Positions 8,762 to 16,349 of a DNA stretch of 64,000 bases are shown in pieces. The translations under genes were made by a program, and so were the position numbers. The notes beneath the pieces were generated by a model. It searched no databases. It was not told where the DNA came from and saw only the letters and a program-made list of their open reading frames with translations. Numbering within the stretch: position 1 is the stretch's first letter; each line of letters starts with the position of its first letter. This DNA comes from Xanthomonas codiaei. Lineage in GTDB: Bacteria; Pseudomonadota; Gammaproteobacteria; Xanthomonadales; Xanthomonadaceae. The stretch is from assembly GCF_002939785.1 (NCBI RefSeq), contig NZ_MDEC01000008.1:89274-153273 (forward strand), in the 5' to 3' direction.

Positions 8762-9669
8762 GCGCTGGCCACCCGGCTTTCGGGCAGGCCGGCGATGGCG
8801 AGGTCGCACACGAACAGGCTGCCGGCCTCGGGCATGCGCGCCAGTTCTTCGGCGCTATGGTCCAGGCGCGAGGAGATCACGTGCAGGCGATCCAGCGCCG
8901 CGCCGCCGAACGCACTGCAGGTGGGGTGCTTGATCGGCAACTGCACGATGCGCTCCACGCTGCCGTCGGGCCGGTAGCGCACCACGCGGCAGGCGCGCCA
9001 TTGCGCATTCCACAGATGGCCTTGGCTGTCGATGATCGAGCCGTCCGGTTCGGCGTCGTCGCGGTCCAGGGTGGTGAACACGCGCGTATTGCTGGTCTGC
9101 GCAGTCTCCGGGTCGTAATCGCAGCACAGGATCTGCGGGCGCACCGAATCGCAGTAGTACAGGGTGCGGCCGTCGAGGCTGAAGCAGATCGAGTTGGGGA
9201 TCGACACGCCCGGCAACGGCAAGGCGCGCAAGCCGTGCTTGAGCGAAAACTGGTAGAACGCGCCGCGTGCGGCCTTGCTGTCGTGTTCGTCCATGGTGCC
9301 GAACACCAGATTGCCGTGCCGATCCACGCGGCCATCGTTGCTGCGCGTGAGCGGGTTGTCGGCTTCGATGTCGGCCAGCTTCTCGAAGGGCAGCGCGTCT
9401 GCCTCGGTATTGTCCGGGTCGACGATGCCGATGGCCTTGGCCAGCGCGACCAGCACGCGGCCATCGTCCATCAGGCCCAGGCACCCCGGGCGATCGGGCA
9501 GCGTCCAGTAACGCGATTGCGCGGTGGCCGGATGATGCCGCCACAGGCGCTTTTCAACGATGTCGACCCAGTACAGCGCCTGGCGCTGTTCGCACCACAG
9601 CACGCCTTCGCCATGGGTGCAGCGGCTGTCGACCGCCAGTACGGCGGTGTGTTCGGGCGTGCTCACCAT
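8758..9669 (-). CDS. SMP-30/gluconolactonase family sugar lactonase, probable galactonolactonase
   Basis: A 303-residue six-bladed beta-propeller of the SMP-30/LRE family. It opens with the family signature [18 protein letters not shown], where the Glu is a metal ligand, and contains [19 protein letters not shown] and [17 protein letters not shown], which include further Asn and Asp ligands. Such enzymes hydrolyse aldonolactones. In this operon the natural substrate should be galactono-1,4- or 1,5-lactone, giving galactonate for DgoD; that substrate is inferred from the neighbours. The ATG at 9667-9669 lies seven bases inside the dgoD end, so the genes are translationally coupled. Confidence 0.88.
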   Translation of the reverse strand: MVSTPEHTAVLAVDSRCTHGEGVLWCEQRQALYWVDIVEKRLWRHHPATAQSRYWTLPDRPGCLGLMDDGRVLVALAKAIGIVDPDNTEADALPFEKLADIEADNPLTRSNDGRVDRHGNLVFGTMDEHDSKAARGAFYQFSLKHGLRALPLPGVSIPNSICFSLDGRTLYYCDSVRPQILCCDYDPETAQTSNTRVFTTLDRDDAEPDGSIIDSQGHLWNAQWRACRVVRYRPDGSVERIVQLPIKHPTCSAFGGAALDRLHVISSRLDHSAEELARMPEAGSLFVCDLAIAGLPESRVASA

Positions 9670-10811
9670 TCGGCGATGCTGCCATCGGCGTGACGCCACA
9701 CCGGGTTACGCCAGTCGGGCGGATTTTCGTTGGCGCGCTTGAGCATGTCTTCGTCGATCTCCACACCGAGCCCGGGCTTGGGCAATGCGGCGATACTGCC
9801 ATCGATACACTGGAAATCGTCCTTGTTGACGACGTAATCGAGCAGGTCGGCGCCTTCGTTGTAGTGGATGCCGATGCTCTGTTCCTGCAGCACCGCATTG
9901 TGCGAGACGAAGTCCACGTGCAGGCAGGCGGCCAGCGCGATCGGGCCGAGCGGGCAGTGCGGGGCGAAGCCCACATCGTAGGCCTCGGCCATCGCGGCGA
10001 TCTTGACGCATTCGGTGATGCCGCCAGCGTGCGACAGGTCTGGCTGCACCATGCCGATGCCACCGGCGCACAGCACGTTCTTGAACTCGAAGCGCGAGAA
10101 CATGCGCTCGCCGGCGGCCAGCGGAATCGAGGTGCTCGCGGCCAGGCGCGGGTAGTACTCGGCCTGTTCGGCCAGCACTGGTTCTTCGACGAACAACGGC
10201 TTGAACGGTTCCAGCTCGCGCAGCAGCGCCTTGGCCATCGGTGCGCCGACGCGGCCATGGAAGTCGATGCCGAAATCAATGGCGTTGCCGAAGGTTTCGC
10301 GGATCTCGGCCACCTTGACCACCGCCGCATCGACCGCGCGCGCGCTGTCGATCAGCTTCATTTCCTCGGTACCGTTGAACTTGAAGGTGTCAAAGCCCAG
10401 CGCACGGTAGTCGGTGATCTGCTGGATGATGGCGCCGGGGCGGTCGCCGCCGACCCAGCGATAGGTCTTCATGCGATCGCGTACCAGCCCGCCCAGCAGC
10501 TCGTACACCGGCACGCCCAGCGCCTTGCCCTTGATGTCCCACAGCGCCTGGTCGATACCGGCGATGGCGCTCATCAGGATCGCGCCACCGCGATAGAAAC
10601 CGGCGCGGTACATGGTCTGCCACAGGTCGTTGATGCGCGCCGGGTCCTTGCCGACGATGTAGCCGGCCAGTTCATGCACGGCGGCCTCAACGCTGCGCGC
10701 GCGACCTTCGATGACAGGCTCGCCCCAGCCGGTGATGCCCTCGTCGGTCTCGACCTTGAGGAACAGCCAGCGCGGTGCGGCGTGGTAGGTGGTGAGGCGG
10801 GTGATCTTCAT
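9663..10811 (-). CDS. dgoD: D-galactonate dehydratase
   Basis: An enolase-superfamily enzyme that converts D-galactonate to 2-keto-3-deoxygalactonate. All key residues sit at the E. coli DgoD positions: metal ligands Asp183, Glu209 and Glu235, and catalytic His185 (GIDFHG) and His285 (APHCPLGP). The 382 residues give the full family length. Its ATG (10809-10811) overlaps the dgoA stop by four bases, and its end overlaps the lactonase start. The identity is among the firmest in the window. Confidence 0.96.
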   Translation of the reverse strand: MKITRLTTYHAAPRWLFLKVETDEGITGWGEPVIEGRARSVEAAVHELAGYIVGKDPARINDLWQTMYRAGFYRGGAILMSAIAGIDQALWDIKGKALGVPVYELLGGLVRDRMKTYRWVGGDRPGAIIQQITDYRALGFDTFKFNGTEEMKLIDSARAVDAAVVKVAEIRETFGNAIDFGIDFHGRVGAPMAKALLRELEPFKPLFVEEPVLAEQAEYYPRLAASTSIPLAAGERMFSRFEFKNVLCAGGIGMVQPDLSHAGGITECVKIAAMAEAYDVGFAPHCPLGPIALAACLHVDFVSHNAVLQEQSIGIHYNEGADLLDYVVNKDDFQCIDGSIAALPKPGLGVEIDEDMLKRANENPPDWRNPVWRHADGSIAEW

Positions 10812-11440
10812 CCTTGCAGTTCCTGGTAGGCCTGCACGAACGCGCGTGCATGCGTCTGGGTTGTTTCGAGGGATTGGCCGGGTTTGTACAGTTCGCCGCC
10901 GATGCCGGCGCCGGCCGCGCCCTGGGCCATGAAGCCGGCCAGGGTCTGCGGGCTGACGCCGCCGACCACGTAGACCGGGATGTGCGTGGGCAGCACCGAG
11001 CGCAGGGCGCGCACATGTGCCGCGCCATAGGTGGCCGCCGGGAACAGTTTGAGGATGGTGGCACCGGCGTCGATGGCGTCGAAGGCCTCGCTGGCGGTGG
11101 CAAAGCCGGCCACCACGGTCAGCCCGCGCGCCACTGCATGGCGGATCAGGCTGGGACGCGTATTCGGGGTGACGATGAAGCGCGCACCGATCTCGGCAAG
11201 GGTGTCCACGTCTTCGTTGCGCAGCACGGTGCCGGCACCGATCCAGGCGCGCTGGCCATAGGTCTGCTGGGCCAGGGCGATGCTTTGCTCCCAGCGCGGC
11301 GAATTGAGCGGAATCTCGATCGCATCGAAGCCGGCCTCGATCAGCGCGCCGACATGGGCAGGCGTCTCTTCCGGCGTGATGCCGCGCAGGATGGCGATCA
11401 GCGGCAGGGCGAACAGGCTGGCGGTGGTGTCTGAGGTCAT
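10808..11440 (-). CDS. dgoA: 2-dehydro-3-deoxy-6-phosphogalactonate aldolase
   Basis: A class I KDPG/KDPGal-type aldolase of 210 residues that splits 2-keto-3-deoxy-6-phosphogalactonate into pyruvate and glyceraldehyde 3-phosphate. It shows the family's [14 protein letters not shown] start, with Arg of the ILRG motif and a following Glu (about residue 40), and the Schiff-base Lys in TILKLFPA near residue 130. The start at 11438-11440 lies eight residues ahead of the conserved core. It is the first gene of the dgo operon and is divergent from the LysR-type gene at 11856. The operon has no galactose dehydrogenase, which must be encoded elsewhere. Confidence 0.93.
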   Translation of the reverse strand: MTSDTTASLFALPLIAILRGITPEETPAHVGALIEAGFDAIEIPLNSPRWEQSIALAQQTYGQRAWIGAGTVLRNEDVDTLAEIGARFIVTPNTRPSLIRHAVARGLTVVAGFATASEAFDAIDAGATILKLFPAATYGAAHVRALRSVLPTHIPVYVVGGVSPQTLAGFMAQGAAGAGIGGELYKPGQSLETTQTHARAFVQAYQELQG

Positions 11441-11855
11441 GCGGTTACTCGCGATAGAGCGGAAAGCGGCCATTGGCGGCCAAGCGGCCGGCAACGTCGG
11501 GGGAGCTTGCGCAACTGCGCAGGCGACAGGTCGCCGCCGATGCGCAATCCGGGAAGAAAAACGAAGTGCGGTGGCAGCGCCGCGATGCGATGCCGATGGG
11601 CACGCCCGGCATGCACACGCATGCAGCTACGGCCCGCAAGCGGCCGGCAAGTTGCCGTCATCGTCGTCCACCTCCGCGGTCATGGCGTACGTGTTATCGC
11701 CTGGTCGAGGCGGGTCACGTCTGTTCTGGCCGCGCCCGGGAGGTAGGGGCTCCTGTTGCGGCGAGCGCTAGCCTCGCGCGGTGAGATATGTGCTGCAAAT
11801 GAAATTTTCGGCATATTCTATTCCTCCGACGAATACACGGCCGCAACCGCACCCC
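11441..11855. promoter_or_regulatory. Divergent control region between dgoA and the LysR-type gene
   Basis: A 415-base gap without a credible gene. Most is GC-rich, but 11795-11822 is a sharp AT-rich patch containing AATGAAATTTTCGG and CATATTC, about 35-60 bases before the regulator's ATG. LysR-type proteins usually bind in the region between themselves and a divergent target operon, so this patch is the best candidate operator. Read on the minus strand it contains AATTTCATT, resembling the TTTCATTGG motif found before both TonB-dependent receptor genes. Confidence 0.4.
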
Positions 11856-12827
11856 ATGGCAAATTCCGGTACTCCCTGGTTCAACGCAGCCCGCCTGAAA
11901 ACCCGTCAACTGTTGCTGCTGCTGCATCTGCACGAACAGCGCTCGGTCCTGCGCGCGGCCGAGGCCGCCAGCATGACGCAACCGGCCGCCTCCAAGCTGC
12001 TGGCCGAAATGGAGGACATGCTGGGGGTGAAGCTGTTCGAGCGGCATGCCCGGGGTGTCGAGCCGACCTGGTACGGACATGTGCTGATCCGGCGCGCCCG
12101 CGCGGCGATGTCGGAGATCGGCCGCGCGCAGGAGGAAATCGCCGCCCTGCGCGCCGGACGGATGGGGCAGGCGTCGATCGGCACCGTGGTCAACCCGGGC
12201 ACCAACCTGGTGCCGCAGGCCATTGCCGAGGTCAAACGCGAGTTTCCCGACATCCTGGTGCGGGTGGAGATGGACTACAGCCGCCCGTTGGTGGCCAAGT
12301 TGCTGGATGGCCAGCTGGATATCGTGATCGGCCGCATCCTGGGGCCGGAAGGGGTGGGCGAGCTGGAGTTCGAGCCGCTGGCCGACGAGCCGCATTCGGT
12401 GATCGCCCGCGCCGGCCACCCGCTGGCCAGCCGCGCCGGCCTGCAGCATGCCGATCTGGTGCGGCATGGCTGGATCCTGCCGCCGGCCGACAGCGTGCTG
12501 CGCGCACGGCTGGATTCGATGTTCATGGAGCATGGCGTGCAGACGCCGACCAATGCCATCGAAACCTCGTCGCTGCCGGTCACCTCGACCCTGCTGCGTG
12601 GCACCGACATGCTGACCGCCTTGCCGGTGGAGTCGGTGGCGCCGCTGATCCAGGCCAAGCTGCTGACCGTGCTGCCGATCGAGTTGGGCGTGCGGATGGA
12701 GTCGTTCGGCATCATCCGGCGGCGCGATTACATCCTCCCGCCGGGTGCCGAGCGGATTTTGCAGGCGCTGCGCACCACCGCCAGGCGCCTGTACCCGGCG
12801 CTGCGCGGGCCGGAATCCTTTGCTTAA
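11856..12827 (+). CDS. LysR-family transcriptional regulator of the galactonate/xyloglucan region
   Basis: A 323-residue LysR-type regulator. The winged helix-turn-helix lies at about residues 14-73 (KTRQLLLLLHL..VLRAAEAASMTQPAASKLLAEMEDMLGVKLFERHARGVEPT). A periplasmic-binding-protein-like effector domain fills the rest. The pattern resembles GbpR-type regulators, which respond to galactose or other sugars. It is divergent from dgoA and lies ahead of the first TonB-dependent receptor gene on the same strand, so it may control either or both sides. The start at 11856 was chosen because the helix-turn-helix follows at normal distance; the upstream extension is AT-rich control DNA. The effector is not known. 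Confidence 0.88.
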   Translation: MANSGTPWFNAARLKTRQLLLLLHLHEQRSVLRAAEAASMTQPAASKLLAEMEDMLGVKLFERHARGVEPTWYGHVLIRRARAAMSEIGRAQEEIAALRAGRMGQASIGTVVNPGTNLVPQAIAEVKREFPDILVRVEMDYSRPLVAKLLDGQLDIVIGRILGPEGVGELEFEPLADEPHSVIARAGHPLASRAGLQHADLVRHGWILPPADSVLRARLDSMFMEHGVQTPTNAIETSSLPVTSTLLRGTDMLTALPVESVAPLIQAKLLTVLPIELGVRMESFGIIRRRDYILPPGAERILQALRTTARRLYPALRGPESFA

Positions 12828-12860
12828 CAGGCTCTTCCATTTGTATTCCTTGAGGTAATA

Positions 12861-12883
12861 CCAGGATGTGAATTTTTCATTGG
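12861..12883 (+). promoter_or_regulatory. Motif shared with the second receptor gene (CCAGGA ... TTTCATTGG)
   Basis: Contains CCAGGATGTGAATTTTTCATTGG, about 200 bases before the first receptor ATG. Before the second receptor gene 16149-16166 has CCAGGAATATTTCATTGG. The two agree except for a four-base deletion and one substitution. The shared AT-rich block in otherwise GC-rich DNA suggests a common operator or promoter element. An ATCTG-N5-CAGAT inverted repeat follows at 12906-12920. Confidence 0.4.
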
Positions 12884-13064
12884 CTGGCGCTAGACCGGAC
12901 GCCTATATCTGTGCACCAGATCGCACGCTGAAGCGCACGTGAAGTCGGGCAGGTGATCGGCGGCCAAGCCGCCTTGTAGGAGTTAAGTGAGGGCGGGCGC
13001 CAGCGTCTGTTCTGCTCGATCACGCGGCGCGCCCTGCGTCGCGACAACCAGTCTTCAGTCGTCT

Positions 13065-13080
13065 TGCGTCCTGGGAGGGA
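13065..13080 (+). promoter_or_regulatory. Conserved 16-base leader with ribosome binding site
   Basis: TGCGTCCTGGGAGGGA lies five bases before the ATG at 13086 and recurs exactly at 16329-16344, again five bases before the ATG. GGGAGGGA is the Shine-Dalgarno part. The invariant upstream TGCGTCCT is more than a ribosome binding site requires and could pair with it. Confidence 0.55.
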
Positions 13081-13085
13081 TTCAG

Positions 13086-16016
13086 ATGTTCAAGTTTTCA
13101 AGCCATGCCTCGGCGGGAACGGGCGTGCGCGCGCGTTGTCTGCCACCGTTGCGTCGTTCGGCCATGGCCATCAGCATCGGGCTGCTGCTCGCTGCGCCGG
13201 CGTATGCCCAACAGGCCGCGTCCCAGCAGAGCGCACCCTCGGGCAACGCCAGCAGCGCGGTCGATCTAGACACGGTGGAGGTGCGCGGCGTGCGCGCCAG
13301 CCTGATCAAGTCGCAGGTGATCAAGCGCGATGCTGCGCAGATCGTCGATTCGGTCAGTGCCGAAGACATCGGCGCGCTGCCCGACCGCAGCGTCACCGAA
13401 ACCCTGCAACGCGTCAGCGGCGTGACCATCGACCACTTCGCCGCACGCAGCGACCCCGATCACTTCTCGGCCGAAGGCAGTGGTGTGATGATCCGCGGCC
13501 TGACCCAGGTGCGCGGCGAACTCAACGGGCGCGACATCTTCAGCGCCGCCAGCGGCCGTGGCCTGAGCTTCGAAGACGTGCCGGCCGAGTTGATGGCCGG
13601 CGTGGACGTGTACAAGAATCCCTCGGCGGAAATCATCGAAGGCGGGCTGGGCGGCACGGTCAACCTGCGCACGCGCATGCCGTTCGACAACCCGGGCCGC
13701 ATCGTCGGCGGCAATGTCGACGTCAACTGGGGCGACATGAGCAAGAAGTACAAGCCGTCGGCGTCGTTCCTGTTCAGCGATCGCTGGCAGACCGGCGTCG
13801 GCGAGATGGGCTTCATGATCGACATCGCCCATTCGGAACTGGCGACCCGCTCGGACGGCATCCAGGTCGAGCCATACGTGCGCCGCACCGACGACGCGGT
13901 GCTGGCCGGCAGCGGCCGCAGCGAAGTGTTCGTTCCGGGCGGGGTCAACTGGCGCCAGCTGGATTTCGAACGCAAACGCGACGGTATCGCGGCCGCGTTC
14001 CAGTGGCGGCCCAGCGACCAGACCGAGATCTATGCGCAATACCTGCGCTCGCGCTACGACATGAACTGGCAGGAGCGCGCGGCGTTCTTCAACGACAGCA
14101 ACAACAGCATCAGCCCGGCGCCGGGCACCACCTTCCAGTACGACCAGAACGGCGTGTTCCAGCGCGGATCGCCGGTGTCCAACTCCTGGCGCGGCCTGCT
14201 GACCGGCGACGGCGTGCGCTTCAATACCGACAACCGCTATTCGGATCAGCAGACCACCACCTCCGACCTGTCGGTGGGCTTCAGCCATTACTTCAACGAC
14301 AACCTGCAGATCAAGGGCGATGTGCAGCTGGTGCAGTCGGAGAACGACCAGCTGGACTTCACCGTGTTCAGCGCGACCTATCTGCCTGGCCTGACCTACG
14401 ACGTATCGGGCAAGTATCCGAGCGTGCAGATCGCCAACCAGGGCTTTACCCAGGACCCGTCCAACTACTTCTGGGCCGCGGCGATGGATCACCTGGGCCA
14501 CAACCGCGGGCGGCAGCTGTCCACCCGCGTGGATCTGGAATACACCTTCCAGGACAGCAGCTGGCTGCGCTTTGCGCGCTTCGGCATGCGCGCCACCGAC
14601 CGCAACCAGACCAACAAGAACTCCGGCTATAACTGGGGCGTGCTGTCGGACAACTGGGCGGCCATCCCCGGTAGCGCCAATGGCCTGGCCAACATGTCGC
14701 AGTACCTGCCGAACGAGTCCTCGCAGTTCACCTTCTCCAACTTCTTCCGCGGCGGCGTGAACGTGCCGACCACCTTGATCGTGCCCAATGGCGGGCTGGT
14801 CCGGAACTACGGACGCGCATCGGATCTGCTGCAGCAGCAGATCGTGGCGCTGCGTGGGTGGGGCTGGGCACCGGATACCTATCAGCCGCAGGACACCAAC
14901 CGGCAGTTCGAACGCACCCAGGCCGCCTATGCGGCGCTGTACTTCGGCAACGAGGAAGCGCTGGGGGTGCCGGTGGACGGCAACGTCGGCGTGCGGATCG
15001 TGCAGACCAAGACCCAGGCCGAAGGCTTCGGTCAATTTCAGGATCTGTCCGGCCTGAACGTGTCGCCCGAGCTGCAGGCGCGCTACACCGGCCAGTATTT
15101 CGACAACAACTCGCAGGGCAGCTACACCAACGTGCTGCCCAGCCTGAACCTGCGCGCGCGTTTCACCGACAGCCTGCAATGGCGCTTTGCCGCATCCAAG
15201 GCGATGGCGCGCCCGGACTACACCCAGCTGCAGCCGTATGTGCTGCTGAACGTGGAAACCGACGACGCCGGCAACGCCACCAACTTCGTCGGGACTGCGG
15301 GCAACCCGACCCTCAAGCCGATGCGGGCCAATCAGTTCGACACCGCGCTGGAGTGGTACTTCGACACCAGCGACATGCTCTATACGACGCTGTTCTACAA
15401 GAAGGTCAAGGACTACTTCTCCACCCAGACCCGCGCCGAGACCTACGACAACCGCCAGTGGCTGGTGACCCGGCCGTACAACACCGACGAAGGCACCATC
15501 CGTGGCGCCGAAGTGGGCTACACGCAGTTCTTCGACAGCCTGCCGGGCTGGATGAGCGGCTTCGGCGTCAATGCCAACTTCACCTTCGTCGACAGCAAGG
15601 GCGGCGCCAATACCGCCATCGATCCTTACACCCGGACCACCGTGGAGGGTGTCGACCTGCCGCTGGAAGGCCTGTCGCGGCGCAGCTACAACCTAGCCGG
15701 CATCTACGAGAAGGGTCCGCTGTCGTTGCGCCTGGCCTACAACTGGCGCTCGCGCTACCTGTTGACCACCAGCGACGCGGCGACCCGCCTGCCGACCTGG
15801 GCCGACGATTATGGTCAGCTCGATGGCTCGTTCTTCTATCGCTTCAACGAGCATCTGCAGCTGGGCGTGCAGGCCAACAACCTGACCAACACGGTGACCA
15901 AGGTGCTGATGGGCCCGACCTCGTACGAGGGCGGCGAAGTGGACACGCGGCTGTACACCCGCTCGTCCTTCGTCAACGACCGGCGTTATTCGCTGGTGCT
16001 GCGCATGAACTGGTAA
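13086..16016 (+). CDS. TonB-dependent receptor, first of the xyloglucan locus
   Basis: A 976-residue outer-membrane receptor of the large Xanthomonas/Caulobacter type. A signal peptide (cleavage after AYA near residue 40) is followed by a TonB-box-like segment (LDTVEVRGVRAS) and a plug domain (about 60-190: DIGALPDRSVTETLQRVSGV, MIRGLTQVRGELNGRD, NPSAEIIEGGLGGTVNLRTRMP). A 22-strand barrel follows, ending in Trp. It probably imports xyloglucan oligosaccharides using proton-motive force through TonB. The start at 13086 follows a shared GGGAGGGA leader; the longer frame lacks signal character. Substrate is inferred from the adjacent hydrolases. Two hairpins follow the stop. Confidence 0.93.
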   Translation: MFKFSSHASAGTGVRARCLPPLRRSAMAISIGLLLAAPAYAQQAASQQSAPSGNASSAVDLDTVEVRGVRASLIKSQVIKRDAAQIVDSVSAEDIGALPDRSVTETLQRVSGVTIDHFAARSDPDHFSAEGSGVMIRGLTQVRGELNGRDIFSAASGRGLSFEDVPAELMAGVDVYKNPSAEIIEGGLGGTVNLRTRMPFDNPGRIVGGNVDVNWGDMSKKYKPSASFLFSDRWQTGVGEMGFMIDIAHSELATRSDGIQVEPYVRRTDDAVLAGSGRSEVFVPGGVNWRQLDFERKRDGIAAAFQWRPSDQTEIYAQYLRSRYDMNWQERAAFFNDSNNSISPAPGTTFQYDQNGVFQRGSPVSNSWRGLLTGDGVRFNTDNRYSDQQTTTSDLSVGFSHYFNDNLQIKGDVQLVQSENDQLDFTVFSATYLPGLTYDVSGKYPSVQIANQGFTQDPSNYFWAAAMDHLGHNRGRQLSTRVDLEYTFQDSSWLRFARFGMRATDRNQTNKNSGYNWGVLSDNWAAIPGSANGLANMSQYLPNESSQFTFSNFFRGGVNVPTTLIVPNGGLVRNYGRASDLLQQQIVALRGWGWAPDTYQPQDTNRQFERTQAAYAALYFGNEEALGVPVDGNVGVRIVQTKTQAEGFGQFQDLSGLNVSPELQARYTGQYFDNNSQGSYTNVLPSLNLRARFTDSLQWRFAASKAMARPDYTQLQPYVLLNVETDDAGNATNFVGTAGNPTLKPMRANQFDTALEWYFDTSDMLYTTLFYKKVKDYFSTQTRAETYDNRQWLVTRPYNTDEGTIRGAEVGYTQFFDSLPGWMSGFGVNANFTFVDSKGGANTAIDPYTRTTVEGVDLPLEGLSRRSYNLAGIYEKGPLSLRLAYNWRSRYLLTTSDAATRLPTWADDYGQLDGSFFYRFNEHLQLGVQANNLTNTVTKVLMGPTSYEGGEVDTRLYTRSSFVNDRRYSLVLRMNW

Positions 16017-16030
16017 GTGTGCGCAGTCAC

Positions 16031-16107
16031 GCCTCGACTGTGAAGCCAGCCGCGCAGTCGAGGCTGTTTCGCGCTGATCGGCAGGTCTGGCCGCAATGCC
16101 AGACCTG
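16031..16107 (+). terminator. Two hairpins after the first receptor gene
   Basis: The first stem pairs 16031-16040 with 16055-16064 perfectly and is followed by TGTTTCG. The second pairs 16082-16090 with 16099-16107 perfectly. Neither has a long T run, so they may attenuate transcription or stabilise the receptor message as well as end it. The second receptor gene then has its own upstream motif. Confidence 0.5.
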
Positions 16108-16148
16108 TCAGGTTTCGCGCGGTTGCTATAGGTTTAAAGAATAGATTT

Positions 16149-16166
16149 CCAGGAATATTTCATTGG
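16149..16166 (+). promoter_or_regulatory. Second copy of the CCAGGA ... TTTCATTGG motif
   Basis: CCAGGAATATTTCATTGG, about 185 bases before the second receptor ATG, closely matches 12861-12883. It lies in an AT-rich stretch (16128-16166) in otherwise GC-rich DNA, as expected for a promoter or operator. Confidence 0.4.
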
Positions 16167-16328
16167 TGTGGCATGACGGCCGCACCCTATGCTCCCGCCG
16201 CAGTCGCAGGTCTGCCCGTCAGGGCGACCACGCATCCGCATGACCGGCAATGGCCGGATGGCAGATGCAGGCCAGCAACAACGACGGGCAGGGCGTTTGC
16301 GCACCGGCCCGCTAAAACGAGCAGTACA

Positions 16329-16344
16329 TGCGTCCTGGGAGGGA
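16329..16344 (+). promoter_or_regulatory. Second copy of the conserved 16-base leader
   Basis: Identical to 13065-13080 and at the same five-base distance from the ATG (16350). The sequence around it is not similar between the two genes, so the block has been kept by selection or recombination rather than by general similarity. Confidence 0.55.
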
Positions 16345-16349
16345 GCACC

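Noticed and set aside
12987-13085. In-frame extension of the first receptor gene
   Set aside because: Would put 33 non-conserved residues before the signal peptide and would swallow the conserved leader and ribosome binding site.
13266-15179. A 637-codon minus-strand frame opposite the first receptor
   Set aside because: No family pattern; composition is that of the complementary frame of a GC-rich gene.
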